A stretch of 64,000 nt of DNA, taken from the NCBI GenBank assembly GCA_020634855.1, contig JACKAU010000007.1, positions 310,001 through 374,000 on the forward strand. Direction: 5' to 3'. Every line of letters starts with the position of its first letter. The first letter of the stretch is position 1. This stretch comes from Anaerolineales bacterium (lineage in GTDB: Bacteria; Chloroflexota; Anaerolineae; 4572-78; J111). The notes below the pieces were generated by a model. That model was not told the origin of the DNA, made no database searches, and worked only from the letters and a program-made list of their open reading frames with translations. Position numbers and translations under genes: made by a program. Positions 18,364 through 27,948 of the stretch are shown piece after piece.

Positions 18364-21030
18364 CTAGCCCAACCCAAAAACTCTCAACCAGCGTTGCAAC
18401 AAGCTTTCCGATTGAGGCGATGATTCGACCTTCTTGGTGGGTCGAGTCTCTTCCCGATAAAGTGAATGGGCAATGACCTTCACGACCCCAGACCGATCGA
18501 GCCGTACATAGACAATTCCCCGCTCAAACACCTGAGCGCGATAATCAACCCCTTTATATTGAATTGGAAACTCCGCCGATAAATATTGGCCCAGGCTTTT
18601 AGTTTGGGCATATTGATATAATGCGCTAGCACGATTAACCGGAATCACGTATTCGCTTGAAGCCAACAGCAATGCCGCCGACAGATTTTCGGCGTTGTTC
18701 ACCCGTTCGGCGGGATCGGCTGCACGCGGTCCGGCTATCGACTGCGGGCCAGGCAGGGGGTCCAACTCCGATGGAGTTGGAGAAATCGGCTCAGGGGGTG
18801 GGGGCGCAGCCATGGCGGCGGGGACGGGAGCCAGCGCCGGTTTTGGCTGACCTGGTATCTTCTGAAAGACCAAAAAGAAGGCCGTTCGATCCCACGGGGC
18901 GCCTGGTTCACCCAGACCTACGTTGGCCAACTTATCAGAGAGCATATCGTCCTGACTCATACTCACCGTGTATGTGCCCAGCTTGCCGGTCATCATATAG
19001 TTGCCAAGATAATGATCAACCGCGCCCTTCGTGAGAGCTTTGTCAATCGCGTCGCCCCGATCAGCCTGAAACAGGGCGCCCTCGATCGGTCGACCCGCCT
19101 CATCCAAGGCTTTAAGGTAGATATAGCCTCTGTTTTGCGCCTCTTGTTTATCGGCCCAGCGGACACGGATTAAACGCCAATGGGGCTGAGTAGCATCGGC
19201 TACTGGGATCACCGTAACCGCCGGTGTTAGGCTGTCTAGCCGGGGATCGAGTTTGCGCTCCGGCAGTTCAGGTCGAGGCTCAGGAACCGGCTCCGGTTCT
19301 GGCTCTGGCTCTGGGGTAGGTGTTGGCTCAGGTTCGGGTGTGGGGGTTGGTTCCGGTTCAGGCGTCGGTTTGAGTTCGGGGGTAGGGACCGGTTCCGGTT
19401 CAGGCGGCAGGATCGGTTTGGGTTGAGGGGTGGGCGTTCCGCCAGTGTGACCGGCAACTTTTTGAAAGGTCAAGAAGAAGGAGGTGCGTACAAAGCTCTG
19501 AGGCGACACTTCGTTGCCCAACCCAACATTGACCAGTCGATCAGACGGCAGATTGTCTTGGGCCATACTCACTTTGTAGGTTCCCAACAGACCGGTCATC
19601 ATAACATTACCCCAATAGTGGTCAATCGGGCCTTTCGTTTGGGCCTTGTCGATGGCGTCGCCCCGGTCGGCCTGAAAAGTAACATTTTCCAACGGCTGGC
19701 CGCTTTCATCGAGCGCTTTGGCGTAGATGTAGGCCCGGCCTTGGGCCTCTCGCTCATCGGCCCACTCAGCGGCAATGAGACGCCAATGAGGTTGAGTAGG
19801 ATCGGCCACCGGTTCGAGTAAGACTTGCGGCTCCAGATATTTGAAGCGATCGTCGAAGTTACGCCCGGTCAAATCGGGGCCGGTGTAGAAGGTGCGCATC
19901 CCTTGGGGCACCGGGCCGTCCTGGCGGACCTTTCCCGGCCGACTCGATAACATAGACACAACCGGTAAAACGCCATTGAGGCCAAACTGTTTGTCGAAAT
20001 GGTGGGTAAACCAGGGGCCTTGATTTTCAAAGCCCTCGCTAAAAACGCCCATCCGGCGGACGGCGATAAGCCAGGGCATGCAGGCAAAGTAGTAATCGGG
20101 CGCTTGCTCTTCCAAATAGCGAAACATATCATCGGTGAGCCGGCCGGTCCAGTTCGGGGTTGGTTTGGGATAGCGGGGGTCATCGCCAAAGGTGGTCCCG
20201 GCTCGCTGCCCCACGTTGTAACCGCCTTCGGTGGTAAAAATGGGGATCGAGTGACCGACGGCCTCGTTGATCAAAACATCGAAATACTCAAAGGCGCGAA
20301 AGCCGGTCGAGTCTTCCATAATGCTGGCATTGGGATTCGCCAATCGCTGCCGGTGTTGATTGACCGTCTTGTAATCCATTTCCCAGGCCCACAAGCCACC
20401 GCGATCTTCCCAGGTTTCAAAAGCCAGAGGAACCCCTTGCGTATTGATGGTATCATTGGGATAATCCAGGGGACGCCCCAGGCCGTAGTTGTGGATGGCC
20501 AGACAGCAGTTGCCGTCGAGTAGATCACGCCGGCCGCGCTCGACAATCATTTTGAAAGGATTGCCGCGCCCGCCGGGACCAAAGGCCGGAAACAACAAAT
20601 ATCCGCCCACGCGGCGGATCATATCGGCTTCAATAATGAAATTATCAACTACAATGTCTAACCAGTTTGGAGGGCGCTTCCGCTCTTCCCACTCCAAAGC
20701 CAGGTCCGGCTCATTGTTGGTTTCAAAGTACACTGCGCCAATATCGGCGTAACGTTTGCTTGTTTCGATCTCGCGGGCGCTAATGCGTCCGGGGTTCGGT
20801 TCTTCGCGATAGTAGCGGACAACGGGCATAATTTCGATATCGATCAGTCGTTTGACCAGCCCCATGGCCGAGCCGCCGCCGTCGTCGAGCAGTTTGACCC
20901 ATTTAATGTTCATAGCCTGGAGCTGGTCTTTCCAAAAGCTCCAATTATCTTGTCCCCAAGCGTACTGGCTGGGGCTCCAATGAACACCGCGTCCGTTATC
21001 GTGCGGCGGGCGGGGGAAATGATCGAGCAT
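18364..21030 (-). CDS. Glycoside-hydrolase-like (clan A TIM barrel) protein with duplicated C-terminal domain
   Basis: This is an 888-residue protein. The first 390 residues look like a clan GH-A TIM barrel: E107 in NNEP would be the acid/base and E268 in TTEGGYN the nucleophile. It is followed by two copies of a beta-rich domain of about 125 residues (shared motifs ATQPHWRLI, FQADRGDAIDKA, GTYTVSMSQD), separated by an acidic Pro-rich linker of PEPTPEPEP type, then a second Pro-rich linker and a C-terminal domain of about 100 residues. No signal peptide or membrane segment is evident, although the linkers look like those of exported enzymes. Substrate and glycosidase family are not assigned. 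Confidence 0.65.
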   Translation of the reverse strand: MLDHFPRPPHDNGRGVHWSPSQYAWGQDNWSFWKDQLQAMNIKWVKLLDDGGGSAMGLVKRLIDIEIMPVVRYYREEPNPGRISAREIETSKRYADIGAVYFETNNEPDLALEWEERKRPPNWLDIVVDNFIIEADMIRRVGGYLLFPAFGPGGRGNPFKMIVERGRRDLLDGNCCLAIHNYGLGRPLDYPNDTINTQGVPLAFETWEDRGGLWAWEMDYKTVNQHRQRLANPNASIMEDSTGFRAFEYFDVLINEAVGHSIPIFTTEGGYNVGQRAGTTFGDDPRYPKPTPNWTGRLTDDMFRYLEEQAPDYYFACMPWLIAVRRMGVFSEGFENQGPWFTHHFDKQFGLNGVLPVVSMLSSRPGKVRQDGPVPQGMRTFYTGPDLTGRNFDDRFKYLEPQVLLEPVADPTQPHWRLIAAEWADEREAQGRAYIYAKALDESGQPLENVTFQADRGDAIDKAQTKGPIDHYWGNVMMTGLLGTYKVSMAQDNLPSDRLVNVGLGNEVSPQSFVRTSFFLTFQKVAGHTGGTPTPQPKPILPPEPEPVPTPELKPTPEPEPTPTPEPEPTPTPEPEPEPEPVPEPRPELPERKLDPRLDSLTPAVTVIPVADATQPHWRLIRVRWADKQEAQNRGYIYLKALDEAGRPIEGALFQADRGDAIDKALTKGAVDHYLGNYMMTGKLGTYTVSMSQDDMLSDKLANVGLGEPGAPWDRTAFFLVFQKIPGQPKPALAPVPAAMAAPPPPEPISPTPSELDPLPGPQSIAGPRAADPAERVNNAENLSAALLLASSEYVIPVNRASALYQYAQTKSLGQYLSAEFPIQYKGVDYRAQVFERGIVYVRLDRSGVVKVIAHSLYREETRPTKKVESSPQSESLLQRWLRVFGLG

Positions 21031-21215
21031 GGCGCCTCTCCTCTCTCAATTCTAGTTATTAGATATGTTCGGACCGAAACTCAGAAATAAAACATGAGCG
21101 GATGAATTTGGCTATTTCTAGTCAGGATTATAACATAACTTTAGCCCAAATTGTAGTCTCAGGGGTTAACATATGACTTAACAAAGCAGTCTACTACGGC
21201 AGGAGATTTTGTACT

Positions 21216-21767
21216 ATGGCAGAACCGTTTCTATCGATTATCACTATTTTGGTCGGCATAGTTTTACTGGTGGCCGGACGCAAACTGTTTTGGCTGGCTA
21301 TAGGGGCCTTAGGGTTTTTGATTGGGTTATCTCTGGCGCTGAATTATTTAGCGGTTGACTCTGCCGTTGTTTTATGGCTGATCGCCTTTATTGCCGGGGT
21401 TGTGGGCGCTGTAGTGGCTATTTTTCTACAGCAGGTGGCGGTGGTAGTTGGGGGATTCTTGATGGGCGGCTATTTATCTCTATGGCTAATAGCCCTGTTC
21501 AATCTGAATTTGACTCAATGGGAGTGGATGGTGTTTATTATCGGCGGCATCATTGGAGCAATTATTGTCTCGATGCTGTTTGAATACGCCCTCATTGGCC
21601 TGTCGTCGCTGGTCGGTGCGACAATGATTTCGCAGTCGGTTAACCTATCGCCTCAGATAACCACCGTGATATTAATCGTGCTATTTGTCCTTGGTTTGGT
21701 TGTGCAGATGGGCGGGTGGATTCCAAGCACGAGCCGTCCGCGCTCGTCCGGCCAGTCAAAACGATGA
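21216..21767 (+). CDS. Polytopic membrane protein, DUF4203/TMEM198-like
   Basis: This is a 183-residue, highly hydrophobic protein with about six or seven membrane helices and small Gly-rich turns (GALGFLIGLSLALNYL, GGFLMGGYLSLWLIALF, FIIGGIIGAIIVSMLFE). The pattern of repeated two-helix Gly-rich units resembles DUF4203 (TMEM198-like) proteins, whose function in bacteria is not established. The C-terminus is short and basic. ATG 21216 follows GGCAGGAGA. It stands alone between divergent and convergent neighbours. Confidence 0.65.
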   Translation: MAEPFLSIITILVGIVLLVAGRKLFWLAIGALGFLIGLSLALNYLAVDSAVVLWLIAFIAGVVGAVVAIFLQQVAVVVGGFLMGGYLSLWLIALFNLNLTQWEWMVFIIGGIIGAIIVSMLFEYALIGLSSLVGATMISQSVNLSPQITTVILIVLFVLGLVVQMGGWIPSTSRPRSSGQSKR

Positions 21768-21802
21768 TCGTCCATGATGAGCGGTAAAATCCGCATCAGT
21801 TG

Positions 21803-22312
21803 TCACGACAATCGGCCTAGACCGTAGTATCGACCGGTGTAATAAATTAGCGGATCGGTCGGCGAATCTTGGCGATAAAGATCGACGACCAGACCGGTGA
21901 TGATCCAGTGATCGCCGCCGTCTAAGAATTTGTCAATCTTACAGGCCAGCGCGCCAATTGACCCGTGCAGTCGTCCTCCGCCAACCCAAGGCTCAAAGCT
22001 GAAAGGGGGCGGGTCCGCGCCGTCCGGCCAGATACCGGCAAAAAAGTTGGAAAGATGTTCCTGATCCGCACTGAGAATACTAATGGCGAAAGCCCCGGCT
22101 TGTTGAAGAATGCCGGCCATCATAGCATCTTTTTGGACGCAAACCAACACCAAAAGCGGGTCGAGTGATAATGACGTAATGGCATTTGCCGTCATACCAT
22201 GTGTTTCACCCTCTAAATCTGCGGTAACCACCGTGACCCCGGTGGCGAATAGACCCATCACGTCGCGGAACATGCGACCGTTGATGTTTGCTGCTGTATT
22301 CTTGTTTGACAT
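21803..22312 (-). CDS. Flavin reductase domain protein
   Basis: This 169-residue protein has the flavin-reductase-like split barrel that binds FMN and passes electrons from NAD(P)H to free flavin or a partner monooxygenase. Signatures are FATGVTVVTA, HGMTANAITSLSLDPLLVLVC, FAISILSADQ and the closing D-HWIITGLVVDL segment. Length and order fit the family. No oxygenase partner gene lies nearby, so its client is unknown. It converges on the membrane-protein gene upstream. Confidence 0.88.
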   Translation of the reverse strand: MSNKNTAANINGRMFRDVMGLFATGVTVVTADLEGETHGMTANAITSLSLDPLLVLVCVQKDAMMAGILQQAGAFAISILSADQEHLSNFFAGIWPDGADPPPFSFEPWVGGGRLHGSIGALACKIDKFLDGGDHWIITGLVVDLYRQDSPTDPLIYYTGRYYGLGRLS

Positions 22313-22536
22313 ACTACTCCCTGATGATTATTCGATAATCGAGACGGCTTCATTGTAACACACGAGTCAAATTTAGAGTGGCGGTATAAGCTACGCTTAA
22401 AGGATTAGAGCAGCCCCCCGCATCCAAAGAAAACCGAGGAACAAGTTCGTATCGCAGTAGCGTAGTTGCGGTCCACTGATTGTGGGGCGATGGATCAGCT
22501 TTTGCTGGAAAGGGGCGGCTATGCTACTCTTTAGCC

Positions 22537-23181
22537 ATGAAATACGCCATTTTTTCCGACATTCACAACCACACGGCAGCCCTGGCAGCGATGTTACGAC
22601 ACGCGCACCAGCAAGGCGTTGATCGCTACTACTGTTTGGGCGATGTCGGCATCGACGCGTGTGTTGAGTTGACTCGGTCGGTCAATGCCGTCACCGTTTT
22701 TGGCAATTGGGAGGTGTCGAATTGGCAGCGATTGTCGCCGAAAAATCAGGGCTGGGTTTTGAGTCTGCCGCCGCAGCACAAAACCGGCTGTTTTTGGCTA
22801 ACCCACGCCGCACCCTTCTGGCCGGAGTCGCTGACTACGCTCAACGACGTGATTGCCAACCGCCGCAATCTCTCTTTTGGCCGGCTGTTTCCCTATCTGC
22901 ACCGAGAGTCCGACGAATTATGGGACAGTATTGCCACGTTAACGGAAGCCGGCATCCCGCTTATGTTTCACGGCCATACGCATCGCCAGATCATTTGGCG
23001 CTTCACGGATGACAACCAACTTCAAAATTTAATTCAACCCAAAATCACGATCGAAACCGGTGACACATTGATTATTGGTGTGGGGAGCGTCGGCCAACCC
23101 TTGGATGGACCGAGTTCCTACGTTATCTACGACGACGAGGTCCAAGTGGTCGAACTGGTAAGGATTACGGAGAATTTCTAA
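22537..23181 (+). CDS. Calcineurin-like metallophosphoesterase (YfcE/MJ0936-type)
   Basis: This is a 214-residue phosphoesterase. The metal-binding motifs are in order: SDIHNH (D-x-H) near residue 8, LGDVG (GD) near 36, GNWE in place of the usual GNHE near 59, THAAP and GHTHRQ near 150. The His-to-Trp change in the third motif is unusual but also occurs in related proteins. I start at ATG 22537 because the protein then opens directly with the first beta strand (MKYAIFSDIH); the upstream GTG/ATG options add a tail with no similarity. The substrate is unknown. Confidence 0.85.
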   Translation: MKYAIFSDIHNHTAALAAMLRHAHQQGVDRYYCLGDVGIDACVELTRSVNAVTVFGNWEVSNWQRLSPKNQGWVLSLPPQHKTGCFWLTHAAPFWPESLTTLNDVIANRRNLSFGRLFPYLHRESDELWDSIATLTEAGIPLMFHGHTHRQIIWRFTDDNQLQNLIQPKITIETGDTLIIGVGSVGQPLDGPSSYVIYDDEVQVVELVRITENF

Positions 23182-23210
23182 ACAATTCGACAGCCACCTG
23201 GGATTGATTG

Positions 23211-24425
23211 TTATCGACGGCCAATATGGATTTGCGGCTTTTCGGCCGGCGGCTCGGCTGGGGGTTCGGCCGGCGGCTCGGCGGCGTCTTCCATCGCTGA
23301 GAGATCAACCCCTTGCAACTTAGCCATAGTCAGGTTACCGATCATGTCCAGCGCCTGAGCTAATTCGTTTTGGCCGCGCCGCTGGGCTTCTTCGATATTG
23401 GCGCTGAGAATGAAGAAGAACGCCTCGTCTATTTGATCCAATTTTTCATCGATGACCTGATCAGGGCGGTTTGATTGCAGAACTTCTTTAAGCAGGTTGC
23501 CCGCTTTTTCCAGAGCAACCCGGCTTTGTTCTTCGTGCTGGGCTTTAATTTCTAAGACCTTGGCGCGAAGTTCGCGCAGCGCTGTACCGGTTTCGGTGTC
23601 GCCGCTCTTGGTGGTCTGATCGATTTTATCGGTTAGCTTTTGAAAGAAACTGTAATCAAGTAGGCTATGGCCGGCGGCCACCAAAGCCGCTATCTCATCA
23701 TCATCAGTCGCGGCCTGAAGTTTCTCTAATAGCTCATCCTGACTCTCCAAAACCATTAAGCCGATTTTTCGATCAACTTCGGCTACTGCTTTTTTGCCTT
23801 GCGTACTCCAGCGAGCCAAAACCGTTCGGAGGGCATAGAGCGCCTGGGCTTGCTCCTGGTCGCCGCCCATGTGAGCCGCTTGCACATAAGCGGTTAGGGC
23901 TTCAAAGAATTGGTAGTCTAATTGGGCGTCGTGGGTTTTGATCAGTTCTTTAAGCGTTGCTTCGTCGGGCGCCTGCATAAACTCTTGAATCAATTTGGCC
24001 TGGGCTGCCTGCTGCTCCAGCATCTCTTCGGTAATACCGTCGGCCTCTAAAATCGCTTTGGCCATACTTTCCAGCGAGAGAAACTGCTTAGGGTTAAGTA
24101 GATAAAACTTCACCTGGTCAGCCGGCAGGCTGTTAACCAGGCTGTTGGTTAGATCGCCAATCATCTTTTCCTGAATAGTTTTATCCAAACTCAATCCGCC
24201 TGGAGCCAAGACCAGGGCCAGCTCTTTTTCCAGATCGTAATATAAAAGGGGCACTTCCGGCCGATTGACCGCCCCACACTGGGGACATTGTGAAATATTG
24301 AGGCGTCCCTGCAAAAAGGCCGATTTCATAGCCGGGTCTTGGCCGTCGATCAAATTATTGAACGGGGCCGAATATTGGGTTCTACAATTTGAGCAGATTA
24401 CGGGCGTAACTTGTTGAACAGGCAT
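23211..24425 (-). CDS. CpXC-domain protein with long helical repeat region
   Basis: This is a 404-residue protein. The N-terminal CpXC domain (residues about 8-130) carries two zinc-ribbon halves, CSNCRTQYSAPFNNLIDG and CPQCGAVNRPEV, followed by the family's LLYYDLEKELALVLAPG. The remaining 270 residues are helical and acidic, with repeated FF..L......A......G patterns, and the tail is a PPAEPPAEPPAEKPQ repeat. CpXC domains are mostly uncharacterised. It sits downstream of the kinase-phosphatase-FHA genes on the same strand but is separated from them by a terminator at 24502-24531, so it may have its own promoter. Confidence 0.75.
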   Translation of the reverse strand: MPVQQVTPVICSNCRTQYSAPFNNLIDGQDPAMKSAFLQGRLNISQCPQCGAVNRPEVPLLYYDLEKELALVLAPGGLSLDKTIQEKMIGDLTNSLVNSLPADQVKFYLLNPKQFLSLESMAKAILEADGITEEMLEQQAAQAKLIQEFMQAPDEATLKELIKTHDAQLDYQFFEALTAYVQAAHMGGDQEQAQALYALRTVLARWSTQGKKAVAEVDRKIGLMVLESQDELLEKLQAATDDDEIAALVAAGHSLLDYSFFQKLTDKIDQTTKSGDTETGTALRELRAKVLEIKAQHEEQSRVALEKAGNLLKEVLQSNRPDQVIDEKLDQIDEAFFFILSANIEEAQRRGQNELAQALDMIGNLTMAKLQGVDLSAMEDAAEPPAEPPAEPPAEKPQIHIGRR

Positions 24426-24501
24426 AACTTACGGCAACCTTTCTAAGATAACGAATTAAGGGTGTATCTTACTAGGTGACTCATGAAATGTCAAAGAATA
24501 G

Positions 24502-24531
24502 AAAACCGCCCCAAGGGCTTTCTTGCGGCGG
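24502..24531 (-). terminator. Terminator downstream of the signalling operon
   Basis: On the minus strand a 10-nt arm CCGCCGCAAG pairs with CTTGGGGCGG (one mismatch) around a 6-nt loop and is followed by TTTT. It lies 35 bp after the 81-residue gene. Confidence 0.6.
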
Positions 24532-24565
24532 AAAAATGACGTCACACATTATCGTCTATATTTTG

Positions 24566-24811
24566 TTAATCACGGAAGAAGGTTTCAAAATCTTCGTGAT
24601 CTTCTTCGGACGGCAGTGTCTCTAGAAAGCTGATCCGATGCCAGGGAAACAAGACGCGGGTGGCTTCACGGTCGATATAGATAACCGGTTTGCCATCTCT
24701 GGCCCGCACATTGGTAAAGGTCACATAATTCGACAGGGGATCCGGCATCTCTTCCATATCACCCAGAATAGCGTCTCCACCTTGAACATGAATGATAACC
24801 GTAATTGACAC
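24566..24811 (-). CDS. Small conserved-looking protein of unknown function
   Basis: This 81-residue acidic protein is not recognised. It starts at GTG 24811 behind AAGGAGATG, a good ribosome-binding site, which supports translation. Visible are a beta-rich start (ITVIIHVQGGDAILGDMEEM), a middle VIYIDREATRVLFPWHRISF and an acidic tail EEDHEDFETFF. It lies between the FHA gene and the terminator as the last gene of the kinase operon. The HRISFLE-type ending resembles small beta-barrel proteins, but no family can be named. Confidence 0.6.
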   Translation of the reverse strand: MSITVIIHVQGGDAILGDMEEMPDPLSNYVTFTNVRARDGKPVIYIDREATRVLFPWHRISFLETLPSEEDHEDFETFFRD

Positions 24812-24917
24812 TGTGCATCTCCTTACTTATCTAAATCATCACTATTTAGGCAACCGGCCCTTAATTTCTGTTTGAGCCAAAATGCCCGTTACCTAATCTG
24901 CCCAATAAATATGATAA

Positions 24918-25427
24918 CTAAAACAGGTCCACTTCAATCAGCAACTTACCCAGCTGTAATTGATCGCCATGGCGAAGAACTTCGGGCAGGTAGGGTGCTA
25001 GCCGTTTACTGTTGATAAACGTCCCGTTAATGCTGCCCAAATCCTCAACCACTACGGTGCCCTCACGTTTGAGAATACGAGCGTGCCGTCGGGAAACCCC
25101 TTTTTCCAGCCCATTGTCATTCGTTAAATCCACTTCAGGAAAAACATCGCTGGCCGGGTCTAGACGGCCCATATGGATAGCTTTGTTCAAAGCGGCTTCC
25201 ACTTCTCGACCAGACTCGATTATTTTAAGACGAATTGACAAAGGGCCGGTACCTTTGATCAGATGAACGGCTTCGCCGTCTTCTTCGTCCTCACCGACCC
25301 AACCAATCTCATCTGTTCCTAGAGGATCCGTACCCCGGCGGTCATCTTCTAGAAGATAAGTTCCACATTCACTACAAAAAAGTGTGTTTGCTACGTGAGT
25401 GGTTCCACAAAATGGACACTTAATCAC
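24918..25427 (-). CDS. Zinc-ribbon plus FHA-domain protein
   Basis: This is a 169-residue protein. A zinc ribbon is formed by C4, C7, C18 and C21. An acidic linker leads to a forkhead-associated domain (about 65-165) with the phosphothreonine-binding residues G87-R88, S112 with R114-H115 (GVSRRHA), and N134-G135 (GSINGTFIN). FHA domains read Ser/Thr phosphorylation, so the kinase encoded at the head of this operon is the natural partner. Its ATG at 25427 overlaps the end of the J-domain/vWA gene by 8 bp, indicating translational coupling. Confidence 0.9.
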   Translation of the reverse strand: MIKCPFCGTTHVANTLFCSECGTYLLEDDRRGTDPLGTDEIGWVGEDEEDGEAVHLIKGTGPLSIRLKIIESGREVEAALNKAIHMGRLDPASDVFPEVDLTNDNGLEKGVSRRHARILKREGTVVVEDLGSINGTFINSKRLAPYLPEVLRHGDQLQLGKLLIEVDLF

Positions 25428-26901
25428 GGTTTATCTCCTTCGGTAATATCGATAAGCTACGCGTACCATACTTTATTTTCTTACGACCTTCAGCGGATAA
25501 ATCACCGGTACGAGCCAGCCGGCCCGCTTCGAGAAGCGCGGCCCTGGCCAAATCAGTTTCACCCAAATTCAGTAGTCGCGTGGCCATAGTTTCTAAACGT
25601 TGTGTCGCCGCACTAATATGCCCCTTTTCTAAATCATCCATCGCTTTTTCCTGCATTTTGAAGATGGCTAATTTACCCAGGGCGGTAATGATCGAAGCCG
25701 GAATTTCCACATTATTCTGCTGGCTCTCGACAAAGTTACCCATAATATCAACCCATTCCCAGTTGCGCCGGTTATTTTGGCCCGGCACATCACTATCGAC
25801 GGTAATTCGCAGCAAACGCTTTTCGCCGGGTGTGGCGTGCGCGTGAATTCTGAATTCCATTAATAGGGTTTTGCCGTGGCCTGTGCCCAGCGGACCCAGA
25901 ATAGCTTTTTCGGCCCGGCTATCCAAGCGATGGATGTGCGGCGTTATCTGAAACAATTCCTTAAGGCTAACACCCTCGCCCGGGTTGATGCTCAAGGTCA
26001 ATTCACGGGCTACAACGCTGCTAAGATTACGAATAGTATCTTTGAAAACATCGACAATTTTCCGAGGCGAGTCGATATAAACCGACGTCCCTCCGGAAGA
26101 GGTCGCCATTTGGTCCAACAGATTTTCATTCCAATCCGAGCCAATTCCCATCGTAGTCAGGCTGATCTGATTAAGCCCCCCCCACTCGGCTTTTTTGAGA
26201 CAGTCCTCTTCATCGCCGTAGGTTTGACCATCGGTTAAGAGAATCAAATGGTTCACGGACGAATTGGTCCGATTCTTTTCCAACTCATCGAGCCCGGCTT
26301 GCAGCCCTTGGAACATTTCTGTTCCCCCACTGGGTTGAATGGTACTGACAATGGATTTAGCCATCGCTTTATCAACCTTACGCTGGCTAGGCAAAATCAC
26401 CTCGGCGCGGTCGCTGAAGATCACCACGCTGAGCGCATCATCGTCATTGAGCCGATCAACGATCTGGCGGGTGCCCTCCTTAACCTGCTGTAAGCGCATC
26501 CCTTGCATCGAGGTACTGCGATCAAGCACCAGGCACAAATTCAGCGGCAGCCGAGATATGGGCAGATCGGTTGCCGGCGTGACATCCATCAAGACATAAA
26601 AAGCTTGTTCATCAACGTTGGTTAACAGATGGCTATGACTAACCTTCGCACGCAGCGAAATAGAGGACGATTTATCCAGCCCTTCTGCTTCTCGCAGCCG
26701 ATCATACGTACGCCGCTGGTCGGGATCGCTGAGAATTTCATAAGCTTCTTGAATATCTTTGAACGTCTCACCCGCCTCAGGGTCAGTATTGATATCGGGG
26801 TGGTACTTGCGCACCAAAACTCGATATGAACGTCTTATTTCATTCTCAGTAGCAGTAGCCTCTACTTCAAGAATAGCGTAATAATTTTTGCTAGCTTGCA
26901 T
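25420..26901 (-). CDS. J-domain/von Willebrand factor A fusion protein
   Basis: This is a 493-residue protein. Residues 5-70 are a DnaJ domain with the HPD signature (34-36), which stimulates DnaK ATPase. Residues about 120-300 are a vWA domain with a complete MIDAS start D127-R-S129-T-S131, a downstream T (SGGTEMFQG) and DGQTYG. A C-terminal beta-sandwich and helical region follows. No signal peptide or membrane helix is present, so it acts in the cytoplasm. It lies between the PP2C and FHA genes. vWA plus kinase plus phosphatase sets are known from TerY-P-type and type VI-like phosphosignalling loci. The J fusion suggests the vWA scaffold recruits a chaperone; that role is inferred. Confidence 0.85.
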   Translation of the reverse strand: MQASKNYYAILEVEATATENEIRRSYRVLVRKYHPDINTDPEAGETFKDIQEAYEILSDPDQRRTYDRLREAEGLDKSSSISLRAKVSHSHLLTNVDEQAFYVLMDVTPATDLPISRLPLNLCLVLDRSTSMQGMRLQQVKEGTRQIVDRLNDDDALSVVIFSDRAEVILPSQRKVDKAMAKSIVSTIQPSGGTEMFQGLQAGLDELEKNRTNSSVNHLILLTDGQTYGDEEDCLKKAEWGGLNQISLTTMGIGSDWNENLLDQMATSSGGTSVYIDSPRKIVDVFKDTIRNLSSVVARELTLSINPGEGVSLKELFQITPHIHRLDSRAEKAILGPLGTGHGKTLLMEFRIHAHATPGEKRLLRITVDSDVPGQNNRRNWEWVDIMGNFVESQQNNVEIPASIITALGKLAIFKMQEKAMDDLEKGHISAATQRLETMATRLLNLGETDLARAALLEAGRLARTGDLSAEGRKKIKYGTRSLSILPKEINRD

Positions 26902-26952
26902 TTGACTGCTTTCAATAATGCTCTTTTATGTAAGAAGACAATAGCCGTTAAG

Positions 26953-27879
26953 TTAATCGTTTTGAGTTTCAACGCCCAGCGAAACAACAATCGCGGTGAT
27001 GTTGTCCCGGCCGCCGTTATCATTAGCCTTGGCTACTAATTGTTCACAAGCCTGCTGCGGGGTGTCAGCCGTCATCAGGATATGGTGGATATCATCATGC
27101 TGAACTAATCCCCATAACCCATCGGTACACATAAGTAGTGATGCCCCCGCCGGTAGGTGTTGCACGTAAGTGTCAACATCGGTCTCAACCAGATCACTTT
27201 GCCCAATGGCTTTGTACAAGACATTTTGGGCCTGTTCTATTTCTTCCGGCGTTGATTGGCCTAATTCTTCAAGGCGGCTGGCCAGAGAGTGGTCTTTGGT
27301 GATCTGTTTTAACGCTCGATCTTTAAAGAGATAAACCCGCGTATCGCCAATGTGGGCAATATAGGCGTTATTACCCATCACCAAGGTCATTGTAAGGGTT
27401 GTACCTCCCTCGGGTACTTCACGCTGCACGGCCGTATTGGCCGTTGCCACCGCTGACATTAGAATCTCATTAAGAGGCCGGCTATCAGAATTTTGTTGGC
27501 CGATCAACTCAGGGAGGTAGATATCATTTAATATGGTACCGGCACAGGTTTGGGCGGCAAGCGCGCTGGCAAGTTCACCTTTTTGATGTCCTCCCATACC
27601 ATCAGCCACAATGAACAATCCAAACTGTTCCTGACCGTACTCATGCCCCAAAAATGATTGTAGGGTAAAGAGCGAATCTTCGTTTCGCTTACGTTGGCGG
27701 CCCACATCTGAGCAGTGACCAACGTGAATCCCAGAGGGTAGTTGACTCAACAAAATAAGACTTTCAGAGACAATCGTTTTTTGCTCACTTAACTTGCCAT
27801 TTTTAGCCACTGATGGTTGAGGTTTAGCCTGGGCGACCTTAACTTGTGGTTGAGAGAACAGTCGTCGAAGAAAATTCAA
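26953..27879 (-). CDS. PP2C-family Ser/Thr protein phosphatase
   Basis: This is a 308-residue protein with an N-terminal extension of about 50 residues and then a complete PPM/PP2C domain. Metal-binding motifs are RKRNEDS (E67/D68 region), VADGMGGHQKGE (D93-G94), the central IAHIGDTRVYL, MCTDGLWGL and the final GGRDNITAIVV. It should remove phosphates placed by the kinase encoded 69 bp upstream. Length and motif order are normal and nothing is missing. It is soluble. Confidence 0.93.
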   Translation of the reverse strand: MNFLRRLFSQPQVKVAQAKPQPSVAKNGKLSEQKTIVSESLILLSQLPSGIHVGHCSDVGRQRKRNEDSLFTLQSFLGHEYGQEQFGLFIVADGMGGHQKGELASALAAQTCAGTILNDIYLPELIGQQNSDSRPLNEILMSAVATANTAVQREVPEGGTTLTMTLVMGNNAYIAHIGDTRVYLFKDRALKQITKDHSLASRLEELGQSTPEEIEQAQNVLYKAIGQSDLVETDVDTYVQHLPAGASLLMCTDGLWGLVQHDDIHHILMTADTPQQACEQLVAKANDNGGRDNITAIVVSLGVETQND

Positions 27880-27948
27880 GAGCGTAGATCCCGATTTTAG
27901 TTAACTGTGAAAATAAGGCAATCTTGGACTGTCAAAAATACAATCCGG

